Shown piece after piece: positions 27,844 to 37,167 of a stretch of DNA of 64,000 nt. Below the pieces are notes generated by a model that ran no database searches, was not told the origin of the DNA, and saw nothing but the letters and a program-made list of their open reading frames with translations. This DNA is from Adhaeribacter radiodurans (GTDB lineage: Bacteria; Bacteroidota; Bacteroidia; Cytophagales; Hymenobacteraceae): positions 310,001 through 374,000 of the forward strand of contig NZ_CP055153.1 in NCBI RefSeq assembly GCF_014075995.1, given 5' to 3'. How positions within the stretch are numbered: position 1 is the first letter of the stretch; each line of letters starts with the position of its first letter. A program made the translations under genes and the position numbers.

Positions 27844-28120
27844 CGGGTATAATTACATAAAACGTGGTAAAACATTGCTTTTGAGAGTTCAAATTTGGTT
27901 AAGGAAATTATAAGATCAAATTATTTCCTTAACAATAAACAAGCAGTTCTTAGGAATGGTATACCTGCTTAAATATAGGTTTGCAAAGTATTTTCAAAAT
28001 TAGTAATTTTTATAAATGCTTGATAGTTATTATATTAAATATTTTTGCCAAACCATTTAAGAGTAATGTAAGTTACCTTTATAGTTAGGATGAGGAACAT
28101 TTAGCTTACTAAAAATTAAG
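27844..28120. other. Divergent spacer with an 11-bp inverted repeat
   Basis: Between the sugar dehydrogenase and TetR genes. GTTAAGGAAAT (27898-27908) and ATTTCCTTAAC (27923-27933) are exact reverse complements 14 nt apart, 55 nt upstream of the dehydrogenase start. It could be an operator; there is no T-run for termination on the plus strand. Nothing else was recognised. Confidence 0.5.
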
Positions 28121-28154
28121 TTTAAACATTTGTTTAAAATTTCTGTTTAAAACA
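28121..28154 (+). promoter_or_regulatory. TetR-type operator boxes upstream of the TetR gene
   Basis: TTTAAACA-TT-TGTTTAAA (28121-28138) is a perfect palindrome. A second, near-palindromic box TGTTTAAAACA lies at 28144-28154. Both are 25-60 nt upstream of the TAnnTTTG box, and the same motif recurs after the gene at 28841. Confidence 0.65.
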
Positions 28155-28178
28155 ATGGATTATGATAAAGTTTCCTGT

Positions 28179-28186
28179 TACCTTTG
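28179..28186 (+). promoter_or_regulatory. TAnnTTTG -7 element of the TetR gene
   Basis: TACCTTTG matches the consensus exactly and sits 21 nt before ATG 28208. It overlaps the upstream in-frame TTG at 28184, which rules that codon out as the start. Confidence 0.75.
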
Positions 28187-28207
28187 TACCGTTCATTTTT
28201 AAGTAGT

Positions 28208-28828
28208 ATGACAAATTGTTTTTTAGTACCCGAAGAAAAATTAAAGGAGGCGGCTAAAAAAGTATTTCTGGAGAAAGGATTCGATGGTACTACTACCCGC
28301 GATATTGCTCAGGAAGCCGGAATGAATGTGGCCTTACTAAATTATTATTTCCGGAGTAAAGAAAAGTTATTTTCGTTGGTATTTAATGAATTGTTGGAGC
28401 TTAACTTCCGGGGTATGCTCCATATCATGAACCAGCCAATACCGTTGAAAGATAAAATAACGGGTTTGATAGATCATGATTTTCATATTTTTAGATGCAA
28501 CCCGGGCTTGGTTACCTTTTTGCAAAACGAACTGCACCGAAATCCGGATCGCTTCCTGGATGCTATATCTTTTGAAAAAGGCCGGCTTACCACTGTTTTC
28601 GGGCAGCAATTGCAGGAAGCCATTGATGCCGGAGAGGTTCGCCCCATTACTATTCCGCATGTGTTACAGCTAATAGCAGCAAATGTGCAGTATATTTTTC
28701 AAAGTAAAGTAATGGCTACGCGCTTGTGGCAAATGACCGAAGAAGAGTTTGACCAACATTTAACCGAACACCAAAAAATAGTAAAAGATATGATTTGCAA
28801 TTACTTATTTATTGCAAAACCGGATTGA
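28208..28828 (+). CDS. TetR/AcrR family transcriptional regulator
   Basis: A 206-residue repressor-type protein. The N-terminal helix-turn-helix is clear: EEKLKEAAKKVFLEKGFDGT, then TTRDIAQEAGMNVALLNYYF and RSKEKLFSLVF. The C-terminal ligand domain of about 140 residues is variable, as usual. The start is ATG 28208, since the promoter element overlaps any earlier codon. Palindromes TTTAAACA-TT-TGTTTAAA upstream and TTGTTTTAA/TTAAAACAA downstream are good candidates for its own binding sites, suggesting autoregulation and possibly control of the DUF5686 gene that follows on the same strand. The ligand is unknown. Confidence 0.9.
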   Translation: MTNCFLVPEEKLKEAAKKVFLEKGFDGTTTRDIAQEAGMNVALLNYYFRSKEKLFSLVFNELLELNFRGMLHIMNQPIPLKDKITGLIDHDFHIFRCNPGLVTFLQNELHRNPDRFLDAISFEKGRLTTVFGQQLQEAIDAGEVRPITIPHVLQLIAANVQYIFQSKVMATRLWQMTEEEFDQHLTEHQKIVKDMICNYLFIAKPD

Positions 28829-28840
28829 TTTTTTTTGCTG

Positions 28841-28866
28841 TTGTTTTAATCAATTGTTTAAAACAA
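28841..28866. promoter_or_regulatory. Palindrome downstream of the TetR gene
   Basis: TTGTTTTAA (28841-28849) and TTAAAACAA (28858-28866) are perfect 9-nt arms with an 8-nt spacer. The half-site resembles those upstream of the TetR gene (TGTTTAAAACA), so the same regulator may bind. The lack of a T-run argues against a terminator. Confidence 0.55.
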
Positions 28867-29312
28867 TTTAACAACTGCCCGGTTTTAAGTACCAATTAAT
28901 TAAGCTCTATCGAGTTATTGCACGAAGTAGTTTAATCTAAAACAGAACAATTTTACCGATGCTAATTTTTACTTCCCGAACGATTAGAAATTTTACCGAG
29001 AAATTTCAACGTTTTACCTGCATAATTTTCCTCTTTAGCCTACTTTCTATTTCGAAGATGCCGGGCAATTACCAGATTTGCAGTATAACAAATTAAATAA
29101 CGGATGAAAAAGAGCCCTGCCTTATTTAATCTGGCTTAATGTACCTCTGTCAGTACTTTTAGTTAAATAATGTACGGGCAGTTTATAACAAGATATTTTA
29201 CCGGTTACAAAAAAATACATTCTACAAAAAGCCGGATTTTACCTTAATATTTAAATAAATATTTAATCCATTGCTCCGCTCAGTTTGCTTCAATCCAGTC
29301 AAATTTAGAACT
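28867..29312. other. Spacer before the DUF5686 gene
   Basis: About 445 nt, AT-rich, without an ORF of note, tRNA or clear repeat. It presumably carries the promoter of the DUF5686 gene. Confidence 0.4.
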
Positions 29313-31892
29313 ATGTTACCGCATTATATTTCAAACTTCATCAAGGTGCTTCTGCTGGTTGGAGTTTTGAGTTTTCTAGCCATAAATAAAATGTTGGCCC
29401 AGAGCACTTCCCCCACTATTGTTAGAGGAATTTTAAATGATGCCCAAACCCAAGAGCCTCTTATTGGTGTTTCGGTGTATTTTCCAGACACTCAAATTGG
29501 TACGGTTACCGATGTGGAAGGTAAGTACGTACTAAAAGCAAATCAGGCTTTTTCGCAGGTACGCTTCTCCTATGTGGGTTACAAAACTGTTAACCGTTCT
29601 ATTGCGCCTAACCAAATCCAGGAACTTAATTTAACTCTGGATAACGATAGTCAGCAATTAACGGAAGTAGTTATTAAAGGCAAGCGCCGCTACCGCAATA
29701 AAAATAACCCGGCCGTAGATTTAATCCGGGAAGTTATTGCGCATAAAGCCGCCAATCAATTACAACAGTATAATTTTGCCGAGTACGAACAATACGAAAA
29801 GCTGCGCTTCTCTTTAACCAATACCCCCACAAAACTCAAGAAAAACTTTTTACTCCGGGAATTTCCTTACTTAACCGCCGATTTAGACACTACTACCTTA
29901 AAAGGAAGAGCGCTGCTGCCATTTTATATACAAGAGGTTTTTTCTAATAATTTCTACCGCCGGAACCCCGATAAAAAGAAAAAAATAATTACCGCTGAGA
30001 AAAAAGTAGATTTCGGCGAGTACATCGATAGCAAAGGCATGCAGGCTTATTTTAACCACCTGTACCAGGACATTGATATTTATCAAAATAACATTACAGT
30101 AGTAACCAACCAGTTTCTGAGCCCAATTGCCGATGCGGCGCCTACGTTTTACCGCTTTTATATAACCGATACCGTAGCTACCCAGAATGGCAAACTAATA
30201 CAGTTAACTTTTGAACCCCGCAACGAAACCGACTTTTTATTTGCAGGAAACTTATACGTAACCCAAGATGGTAATTTTGCGGTGCAGAAAGCCGATTTAG
30301 GCATTAGTAAAACCATAAACCTGAACTGGGTGCGGGATTTGCGCATTAAGCTGGATTTTACCCCCGATGAAGCCGGTAAATACCATTTAAGCAAAAGCGA
30401 GATGCGCGCCGACCTGGGCTTAACGCCTAAAGGTAATTTTGGCATGTACGGCAGCAGGTTAGTAGTTTATAGAAATTATGCCTTCGATAAACCGCAACCC
30501 ATTAATTTTTACGAGGGTTTACCCATTATAGCAGCAGAGTTAAAGACCCAACCCGACGAAAACTTCTTTAATGCCAACCGTCCGGATTCGTTAACGGCCA
30601 GCGAATCTACTACTTACACCAACATTGAAACCTTGCGGAATTCGCCTTCTTTTAAAAGAACCACTGATTGGGCTACTCTATTAATTGCCGGGTATAAAAA
30701 AGCAGGTCCGAAAATAGAAATTGGGCCGGTGGCTACTTTTTACAGCTTTAACCCGGTAGAAGGTTTCCGGTTGCGGTTTGGCGGCCGTACCACTCCTGAT
30801 TTTAGTAAAAAAATAAATTTTGATACCTACGCGGCTTACGGTTTTAAAGACGAAAAATGGAAGTATTATCTGGGTGCCACTTACTCTTTAACCGATAAAA
30901 CCATTTACGATTTTCCGGTACGGTCAGTGCGGGTGAGTTACCAGCAAGATACTAAAATACCTGGCCAGGAATTGCAGTTAATTCAAGAGAGTAACGTTTT
31001 TTTAAGTTTAAAACGGGGTGTTAACGATAAATACCTGTACAATAAAACCTTTAACCTGGAGTATTTGCAGGAGTTTGAAAACCATTTTTCGTATCGTTTA
31101 GGCTTAAAAAGATGGCAGCAATCACCGGCAGGTAGCTTGGAATTTGAAAGAATTACAACTTCCGAAAACCAGTCATCTTTGTTATCTAGCTTAACTACCG
31201 CGGAGCTTTCGGCGGAATTACGCTGGGCACCCAACGAGAAGTTCTTTCAGGGTAAAATTTACCGTACTTCCTTTATTGGTCGTTATCCGGTGTTTACCAT
31301 ACGCGGGATTGCCGGCGTAAAAGGCTTGTTCGATGGCGAGTATAATTATCAGCAAATTACCTTAAACGTATTTAAACGCTTTAGCTTATCACAATTAGGT
31401 TACACCGATGTGGTAACCGAAGGTGGTTATTTGTTCGGGCAGGTACCGTATCCTTTATTATCTATTCACCGGGCCAATCAAACGTATTCGTACCAGTTTC
31501 AGTCGTATAACCTGATGAACTTCCTGGAATTTGCCAGCGACCGGTACGCCAGTATTATGCTGGATCATTGTTTTAACGGGTTTATTTTTAATAAAATTCC
31601 GCTTATCAAGAAAACCAAGTTCCGGGAGTATGTTACTCTTAAAGCTCTATACGGTGGTGTGCGCGACGAAAACAATCCGGCATATAATAGTCAGTTGTTG
31701 AAGTTCCCGGTAGATGCCAGCGGGCAGACTACTACTTACTCTTTAGAAGATAAGCCTTACGTGGAGGGTAGCGTGGGTATCGGAAATATTTTTAAATTTT
31801 TTAGAATAGATCTGGTAAAACGTTTTTCTTATCTCAACCACCCGAATACTTCAGAGCTAGGCTTACGCGGTCAGTTTAAATTTGACTTCTAA
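29313..31892 (+). CDS. DUF5686 / CarboxypepD_reg-like outer-membrane protein
   Basis: An 859-residue protein. From ATG 29313 it starts with a signal peptide (VLLLVGVLSFLAINKMLAQ), then a CarboxypepD_reg-like domain of about 90 residues (VRGILNDAQTQEPLIGVSVY, YVLKANQAFSQVRFSYVGY). The rest matches the DUF5686 pattern with alternating strands, probably an outer-membrane beta-barrel, ending in FKFDF with the terminal aromatic residue typical of barrel proteins. The ORF extends 42 nt upstream to a TTG, but the signal peptide supports 29313. Function is unknown; such proteins are widespread in Bacteroidota and relate structurally to TonB-receptor accessory domains. Confidence 0.85.
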   Translation: MLPHYISNFIKVLLLVGVLSFLAINKMLAQSTSPTIVRGILNDAQTQEPLIGVSVYFPDTQIGTVTDVEGKYVLKANQAFSQVRFSYVGYKTVNRSIAPNQIQELNLTLDNDSQQLTEVVIKGKRRYRNKNNPAVDLIREVIAHKAANQLQQYNFAEYEQYEKLRFSLTNTPTKLKKNFLLREFPYLTADLDTTTLKGRALLPFYIQEVFSNNFYRRNPDKKKKIITAEKKVDFGEYIDSKGMQAYFNHLYQDIDIYQNNITVVTNQFLSPIADAAPTFYRFYITDTVATQNGKLIQLTFEPRNETDFLFAGNLYVTQDGNFAVQKADLGISKTINLNWVRDLRIKLDFTPDEAGKYHLSKSEMRADLGLTPKGNFGMYGSRLVVYRNYAFDKPQPINFYEGLPIIAAELKTQPDENFFNANRPDSLTASESTTYTNIETLRNSPSFKRTTDWATLLIAGYKKAGPKIEIGPVATFYSFNPVEGFRLRFGGRTTPDFSKKINFDTYAAYGFKDEKWKYYLGATYSLTDKTIYDFPVRSVRVSYQQDTKIPGQELQLIQESNVFLSLKRGVNDKYLYNKTFNLEYLQEFENHFSYRLGLKRWQQSPAGSLEFERITTSENQSSLLSSLTTAELSAELRWAPNEKFFQGKIYRTSFIGRYPVFTIRGIAGVKGLFDGEYNYQQITLNVFKRFSLSQLGYTDVVTEGGYLFGQVPYPLLSIHRANQTYSYQFQSYNLMNFLEFASDRYASIMLDHCFNGFIFNKIPLIKKTKFREYVTLKALYGGVRDENNPAYNSQLLKFPVDASGQTTTYSLEDKPYVEGSVGIGNIFKFFRIDLVKRFSYLNHPNTSELGLRGQFKFDF

Positions 31893-32008
31893 ACCTCGGT
31901 CGGCAAGCGACGCACGAGTCACCTTTAAGTTTTGTAAAAAAGCTTTTCGCGACTGGCTAATTACGAGTAAGGGAGTAAGCTGGTCTATGTATATCTAACC
32001 CTATAAAT

Positions 32009-32257
32009 ATGACAACATTTAACCAAGTAAAGGATTTAATTTTGGCGCAAGGTATTGTTTCGCGGGTAGCCATTTTACTCGAAACCGATTTAGTACTAGA
32101 CCTGAACTATAAACCAGTGGATAGAGCAGAGTTATTCCGGATGATTCAACGGGAATTTAAAATAAATCTGGACCCGGAAGAATTTACTTCCTTAACCCGG
32201 ATAGAGCAAATAACCCACTATATTCAGGAAAGCCGCCAAATTACTAAACCTTGTTAA
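32009..32257 (+). CDS. Acyl-carrier-protein-like protein lacking the attachment serine
   Basis: An 82-residue protein whose sequence aligns over its length with acyl carrier proteins: FNQVKDLILAQ as helix 1, then TDLVLDLNYKPVDRAELFRM in the place of the phosphopantetheine region, REFKINLDPEEFTSLTRIEQ and THYIQES as the final helix. The position of the DSL serine is Pro36 (YKPVD), so no 4'-phosphopantetheine could be attached. It starts at ATG 32009, 116 nt after the DUF5686 gene, and is followed by a second protein of the same type. A docking or regulatory role is inference. No acyltransferase or synthase gene is adjacent. Confidence 0.6.
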   Translation: MTTFNQVKDLILAQGIVSRVAILLETDLVLDLNYKPVDRAELFRMIQREFKINLDPEEFTSLTRIEQITHYIQESRQITKPC

Positions 32258-32318
32258 ACTGGTAACTTGTTAAAAAAGCAATAATAATCCGTGATTACAA
32301 TTCAAAATCAATAATAAA

Positions 32319-32573
32319 GTGAGACCTAAAAAAGTACTTTTAAACGAAAAATCAGTATACAATCGCATTAAAACGGAGTGGCAGATTTCAGAAGAATTTC
32401 CTCAATTAAAAAAGATGCCTTTAAAAAAATTGGGAGTTTCAGCCTTAGAAATAAACTGGTTATTGAATACCATGGAAGGTGAGTACCAGTGCAACATCGT
32501 AGAAAATAATGTTTCTTTGGGAATGCCCCTGGAAGATTTTGTACACATTATTATGCAGGCAAACGGGCAATAA
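32319..32573 (+). CDS. Second acyl-carrier-protein-like protein without attachment serine
   Basis: 84 residues, started by GTG at 32319. MPLKKLGVSALEINWLLNTM and EGEYQCNIVENNVSLGMPLE mimic helices 2 and 3 of an acyl carrier protein. The attachment position is Ala42 in LGVSALE, with a serine one residue earlier, so normal phosphopantetheinylation is unlikely unless Ser41 is used. Together with the protein at 32009-32257 and the GAF-like protein at 32754-35114 it forms a plus-strand set with gaps of 61 and 180 nt. No family name is certain. Confidence 0.55.
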   Translation: MRPKKVLLNEKSVYNRIKTEWQISEEFPQLKKMPLKKLGVSALEINWLLNTMEGEYQCNIVENNVSLGMPLEDFVHIIMQANGQ

Positions 32574-32753
32574 GACGTATGCTTAAGCATTAACGGCTAA
32601 CTTTTTCTGTATATTAGCCCGAATTAGTAAATTGTAAACTTCTTCCGAGCATAAATCTTCTATTATTTACGGGTTGCGCTCTTAATAATTGCTTATTATA
32701 TTGTTAAGGTAACCGAAACAAATAATGCAAAGAGGGCTTTAACTAAATTCAAC

Positions 32754-35114
32754 ATGGAGCTACTGCAAATAAATACTCCCCAGCTAGTAGAAAACGTGTT
32801 GCCTTTTCGGTTATCCTTTCGGCCGTTTATTCATTATTTGCGCAAACGAAAGCAAGAAGTTCCGTTAAATTCGGGTCTTATTTTCTTGTACGATTATCTG
32901 ATTACCCGCTTTACTCCTTTTTTGGATTCGGAAGCCTTAGAAGTAATTACCAATACTGAATCTTTAGATGAACTTTTTACGCTGATTAAACACAGCGTTT
33001 TGCCCTTAATTCATCAGGGGGATGAAATTCCTTACGCTATTGGCTTGCCTCATCATCCGCTTACTTTATTTCATTATTCCGAAACTTTTAAGCGTCTCAC
33101 TAATTCTACGGAAAAGCAGCCTCCCCACTCAGACCTGGTTACTATGCGCGAAAATTTGTTACGCGCGTTGTATAAGCTGGTACTGGAGAAATGCTACCAC
33201 GTTTCTATCAGTACCAGCTTATCGCCATGGCTGACCATTAAAAAAGAAATAGAAGGACTTACTAAATATTACCGCCTCCGCATCGATTTCCGGTTTGTGG
33301 AACCGCATCCACCGGGTACTTTATCTCCTCTGCAACCAGATTGGATTGATTTTGCCGAAAAAAACATACAGACGGTGGAAGAACTACCGGTGCCTATACC
33401 TCTGGAGCAATTTACGTTCAATGGATTCTGTTTTTTTCTGTTGGAAGATGTTACCGAACAAGCAACTCTTCAGGAATTAAAAGAAGTATTTGTGCACCTG
33501 CAATCGGAAGAGGAAAGTGGTATTTACTATAGGTTCGAAAAAGCATTGCGTAACCTGTGTGGCCAGAAAGACATTCAAATTGGATTAATGCCTTTTTTGC
33601 AGGTAAACGGCCAATATGTGCACCACGCACCATATACTTCCCGCAGTATTTTCCTCAGGCATTCGGCTTACCCCAGTAATGAAAAAAGTAAACCCAAGGT
33701 ACAGGATTTAATAGAAAGAATTGCTAGGAAGCCTGAGCCTCGGATAATGAATGATCTCGTAGATGCTAAAAATCCACCGCAACGGCTTCTTCGCCGCAAT
33801 GGGTTCGGTAGCTTTATAATATATCCGTTGGTAGTTGCAAATAATGCCATAGGTATGCTCGAAATTGGTAGTCCGCATGTAGGTGCCCTGAATAAAGAAG
33901 TCTTACGCAAGATTGAACAAGCCATTCCGATGGTAATAGAATTACTGCTATACCAACGGAATCAGTTCAAAAACAGCATGGAAGAAATTGTGCGGCAAAA
34001 ATTTACTTTACTACAGCCGGCATTAGAGTGGAAATTTAATGAGGCTGCCTGGGCTTACCTGCGGCAAGGGGAAGACGTGCCATTCGAAGAAGAAGCTACA
34101 CAGGTAATTTTTGAGCAAGTTTTTCCTTTTTACGGCGCTATAGATGTACGCAATTCTTCCACGGAACGTAACAAGGCCATTCAGCAGGATTTTATGCGAC
34201 AATTCCGTTTTGTTGGCGAAATATTGCAGTTACCTAATTTGCCTACCTACCAGGTTCGGCCCGAAAAATTATTAGCAAAGAGCTGGTACTGGCAGCGCCG
34301 CCTGATAGAAAAAATTAGCCCGGAAGATGAAGAACAGATTACTGATTTTTTAAAACACGAAATAAACCCCTATTTCCGGTTTTTGCACCAGAATCATCCT
34401 GATTTTAACACTTGGGTGCAGCCTTATCTGGAGATTACCAATTCTACTACCGGTCTTTACCAGGAAAAATACCAGGCCTACGAAAAAAGTATGGCACTCA
34501 TAAATACTACGGTTAATTCTTATCTGGAGCAAGAGTCAAAAAATATTCAAGTTATTTATCCGCATTATTTTGAGAAATTTCGCACCGATGGTTTAGAATA
34601 CAATTTGTACATGGGAGCTTCTATTGCGCCCTGGTTGCCGTTTGGGGCAGAACATTTGCAGCAAATTCGCTATTGGCAGCTTTCTTCTATGGTGCAAATG
34701 GCTGCTTTAACGCACCAGCTTTTACCAAACTTACCTTTACCGTTGCAAACTACTCAACTTATATTAGCGCATTCGCACCCGGTAGATATTAAGTTTCGGC
34801 TCGACGAACACCGGTTTGATGTAGAAGGTTCGTATAGTATCCGGTACGAAATACTTAAAAAGCGCTTGGATAAAGCCCACCTGAAAGGAACAACCGAGCG
34901 ACTCACGCAACCCAATACCATAGCCCTGGTTTATACTACCCGCACCGAAATAGAAGAATTCTTGCCAGTTATCCATCATTTACAACAAGAAAAAAAGCTG
35001 GGTCCGGAGATAGAATTTCTGGAACTGGAGTTGTTGCAAGGAGTTACGGGTTTAAAGGCTCTTCGCCTGCACATTAACTACATTAGTACGCACAATGGTA
35101 ACGCGGGTGCTTAA
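32754..35114 (+). CDS. Large GAF-domain-like protein, unknown function
   Basis: A 786-residue soluble protein with no signal peptide or membrane helix. Around residues 345-400 the sequence FGSFIIYPLVVANNAIGMLE and IEQAIPMVIELLLYQRNQF has the strand-helix pattern of the end of a GAF domain, the ligand-sensing fold. The rest (1-300 and 410-786) is mostly helical and unrecognised; no kinase, HTH, cyclase or GGDEF motif is present. The C-terminal segment contains ALVYTTRTEIEEFLPVIHHL. It follows two acyl-carrier-like proteins on the same strand and may act with them. The start ATG 32754 is the first in the frame; function is unassigned. Confidence 0.65.
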   Translation: MELLQINTPQLVENVLPFRLSFRPFIHYLRKRKQEVPLNSGLIFLYDYLITRFTPFLDSEALEVITNTESLDELFTLIKHSVLPLIHQGDEIPYAIGLPHHPLTLFHYSETFKRLTNSTEKQPPHSDLVTMRENLLRALYKLVLEKCYHVSISTSLSPWLTIKKEIEGLTKYYRLRIDFRFVEPHPPGTLSPLQPDWIDFAEKNIQTVEELPVPIPLEQFTFNGFCFFLLEDVTEQATLQELKEVFVHLQSEEESGIYYRFEKALRNLCGQKDIQIGLMPFLQVNGQYVHHAPYTSRSIFLRHSAYPSNEKSKPKVQDLIERIARKPEPRIMNDLVDAKNPPQRLLRRNGFGSFIIYPLVVANNAIGMLEIGSPHVGALNKEVLRKIEQAIPMVIELLLYQRNQFKNSMEEIVRQKFTLLQPALEWKFNEAAWAYLRQGEDVPFEEEATQVIFEQVFPFYGAIDVRNSSTERNKAIQQDFMRQFRFVGEILQLPNLPTYQVRPEKLLAKSWYWQRRLIEKISPEDEEQITDFLKHEINPYFRFLHQNHPDFNTWVQPYLEITNSTTGLYQEKYQAYEKSMALINTTVNSYLEQESKNIQVIYPHYFEKFRTDGLEYNLYMGASIAPWLPFGAEHLQQIRYWQLSSMVQMAALTHQLLPNLPLPLQTTQLILAHSHPVDIKFRLDEHRFDVEGSYSIRYEILKKRLDKAHLKGTTERLTQPNTIALVYTTRTEIEEFLPVIHHLQQEKKLGPEIEFLELELLQGVTGLKALRLHINYISTHNGNAGA

Positions 35115-35161
35115 GCTATTTCTATTTAGTAAATAGGAGTACTGCGTTACCGGGTAAAAGA

Positions 35162-35905
35162 TTATAAAAGATAAAAAATGCAATAAATCATTCCTAAGTT
35201 AAAAGCCGCATGACAAGTAATGGCTCCTAAAATAGAACCGGAGTATTGCTTAAAAACAAAAAACAGCACACTAACTAAAAACATACTTACTACCCAAATC
35301 AAAGTTGAAGTTGTCAGAAAATGCCATTGCTGATTGATATAGACGAATCCGAAGTGGGAAATATGGGTAACGGCAAAAGCAGAGCTATCAACAATGGATG
35401 CTTTTTTCTCCCCAATAGAATTAGCAAAACTAGCGTGAACAATGCCCCTGAAAAACAGTTCTTCTCCAATGGGGCTAAAAATCATTCCGGTTAAAGCAAC
35501 AACGGCAAATAAAATAGCCTTGTCATGAGAATTTATTTGGGTGGGTATTTTATACGACCTGCCAATATAGTTATACCAATTTTCGTAGTGGTTGCCGTAT
35601 ATACTCTGACCTATGTAATACAACAAGAAGCTAACAATTAGCCCGGCAATAAGAGCAAGAACAAGCCCGGAATATTTTCTAGGTCTGGTAAGGCCGATCT
35701 TCTTCCGGCCATATTTAGTCAGGAACAGAAAAGGGGCAACAGCAGAAATGAGCATAATTAATCCAATAGAGCCATAATTACCCGTTGAATTTGCTATTAG
35801 AACTAAAATAAACCTTGGAATACAAATTACCAGAACTAAGAATAAACCAAATTTCCAATTAAAATTAAAAATTCTGCTCCAAACGGGTCTTAGTTCATTT
35901 TCCAT
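35162..35905 (-). CDS. CPBP family intramembrane glutamic endopeptidase
   Basis: A 247-residue polytopic membrane protein of the CPBP (Rce1/Abi) family. Family motif 1 is GEELFFRG with Glu148-Glu149 and Arg153. Motif 2 (FAVTHISHFG, about residues 177-186) and motif 3 (HAAFN near residue 236) supply the histidine and asparagine. These are integral membrane proteases; in bacteria the substrate is rarely known, and some are linked to bacteriocin immunity, which nothing here suggests. It lies 29 nt after the Bcr/CflA gene on the same strand and may be co-transcribed. Confidence 0.88.
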   Translation of the reverse strand: MENELRPVWSRIFNFNWKFGLFLVLVICIPRFILVLIANSTGNYGSIGLIMLISAVAPFLFLTKYGRKKIGLTRPRKYSGLVLALIAGLIVSFLLYYIGQSIYGNHYENWYNYIGRSYKIPTQINSHDKAILFAVVALTGMIFSPIGEELFFRGIVHASFANSIGEKKASIVDSSAFAVTHISHFGFVYINQQWHFLTTSTLIWVVSMFLVSVLFFVFKQYSGSILGAITCHAAFNLGMIYCIFYLL

Positions 35906-35934
35906 GTTTATTGTTCAGGATTATTAATCTTAGG

Positions 35935-37167
35935 TTAATGCAGCATCCCCACTGGCGCTTCTACTTCCGGTTGATCTTTAGTAGCAGGTATGGCTTTACG
36001 GCCGAGTAATAAAATAAATAACGCTAATAAAGTGGAGCCTAACATAAGGCTTGTCATGGGCACGGCCGAACGAGCTTCGAATAAACTTAATAAAACTGTA
36101 GCTAAGGCACCAAAACCCATTTGAGATGCGCCCATTAAAGCAGAGGCACTACCGGCATTTTTAGAAAAAGGGCGCATGGATAAGGCCGAAGCATTGGGAA
36201 AGGTAAAGCCTAAACAGCACAGGTAAACAAAAATAAAAGCAATGGTCTCAAACAATCCCAGCCAGCCTAGGTTAGTGGCAATTACAAATAAAAGTGCAGT
36301 AAGGGCCTGGCAAAACAGAGCGGTTAAAATAATTTGTTCGCTGCGGTATTTCTTTAGTAAAATGCTGTTTACCTGACTGGCCCCAATTAAACCAATGGAA
36401 AGGAAGGCGAAAATCCAACCGTATTGTTTTTCACTTACTTTAAATATTTCCATAAAAAGCAAAGGCGAACCCGATACATAGGCGAGCAGGCCAGCAAACG
36501 ATATAGCCCCCGAGAACGCATACGTATAAAATTGTGGTACTTTTAAAACGGCAAAGAAATTAGTAAGTATAGGTTTGGGTTTTAGAGAATAAGTAGGGTC
36601 GGGTGAACTGCTTTCTGGTAGGCCAAAATAAACTGCCACTAAAATGGCTGCTCCCATAGCTGCTAAAATTAAAAATACCATTTGCCAGCCAAAATCAGCC
36701 GTTACATAACCGCCTACCGTAGGAGCTACCATCGGCGAAACTCCTACTACCAGCATGAGCAGCGAAAAAACTTTAGCATTGTCTTCAATCGGAAATAAAT
36801 CGCGCACCATGGCTACCGAAGCTACTGCTGCGGCGCAACTGCCAATTGCCTGAATAAAGCGCAATACTATTAAACTGTCGATGGAGGTAGCAAAGGCACA
36901 AGCCACCGAAGAAAGTACATATATGAACAAGCCGGCGTATAACGGACTTTTTCGTCCAAAGCGGTCTAATAAGGGACCGTACAAAAGCTGCCCCGCTGAA
37001 ATACCAATAAAAAAGCTGGATAAAGAAAGAGCCACATCCGCCACGGTAGTGCGTAAATCTTGAGCAATGGCCGGAAAACCGGGCAAATACATATCAATGG
37101 AAAAAGGGCCAAGCGCAGTAAGGGTACCTAAAATCAGGATAAGCGAAAAGTATTTTTGGCGAGTCAT
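35935..37167 (-). CDS. Bcr/CflA family multidrug efflux MFS transporter
   Basis: A 12-helix drug:H+ antiporter. The N-terminal helix has LGTLTALGPFSIDMYLPGFP, the Bcr/CflA signature, followed by GQLLYGPLLDRFGRKSPL (MFS motif A) and VSPMVAPTVGGYV (motif C, antiporter). I choose ATG 37167 (MTRQKYFSL) over the upstream in-frame codon at 37224, because the 19 extra residues are polar and Tyr-rich and would precede the first membrane helix; this gives 410 residues, the usual size. Substrates in this family include bicyclomycin and sulfonamides; the actual drug is not predictable. Confidence 0.88.
   Translation of the reverse strand: MTRQKYFSLILILGTLTALGPFSIDMYLPGFPAIAQDLRTTVADVALSLSSFFIGISAGQLLYGPLLDRFGRKSPLYAGLFIYVLSSVACAFATSIDSLIVLRFIQAIGSCAAAVASVAMVRDLFPIEDNAKVFSLLMLVVGVSPMVAPTVGGYVTADFGWQMVFLILAAMGAAILVAVYFGLPESSSPDPTYSLKPKPILTNFFAVLKVPQFYTYAFSGAISFAGLLAYVSGSPLLFMEIFKVSEKQYGWIFAFLSIGLIGASQVNSILLKKYRSEQIILTALFCQALTALLFVIATNLGWLGLFETIAFIFVYLCCLGFTFPNASALSMRPFSKNAGSASALMGASQMGFGALATVLLSLFEARSAVPMTSLMLGSTLLALFILLLGRKAIPATKDQPEVEAPVGMLH

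Noticed and set aside
28184-28207. Upstream start for the TetR gene
   Set aside because: The codon lies inside the TACCTTTG promoter element, so it cannot be within the transcript.
35162-35905. CPBP protease as an abortive-infection or immunity gene
   Set aside because: No toxin, bacteriocin or phage-defence neighbour is present; the family is mostly housekeeping, so a defence role is not supported.
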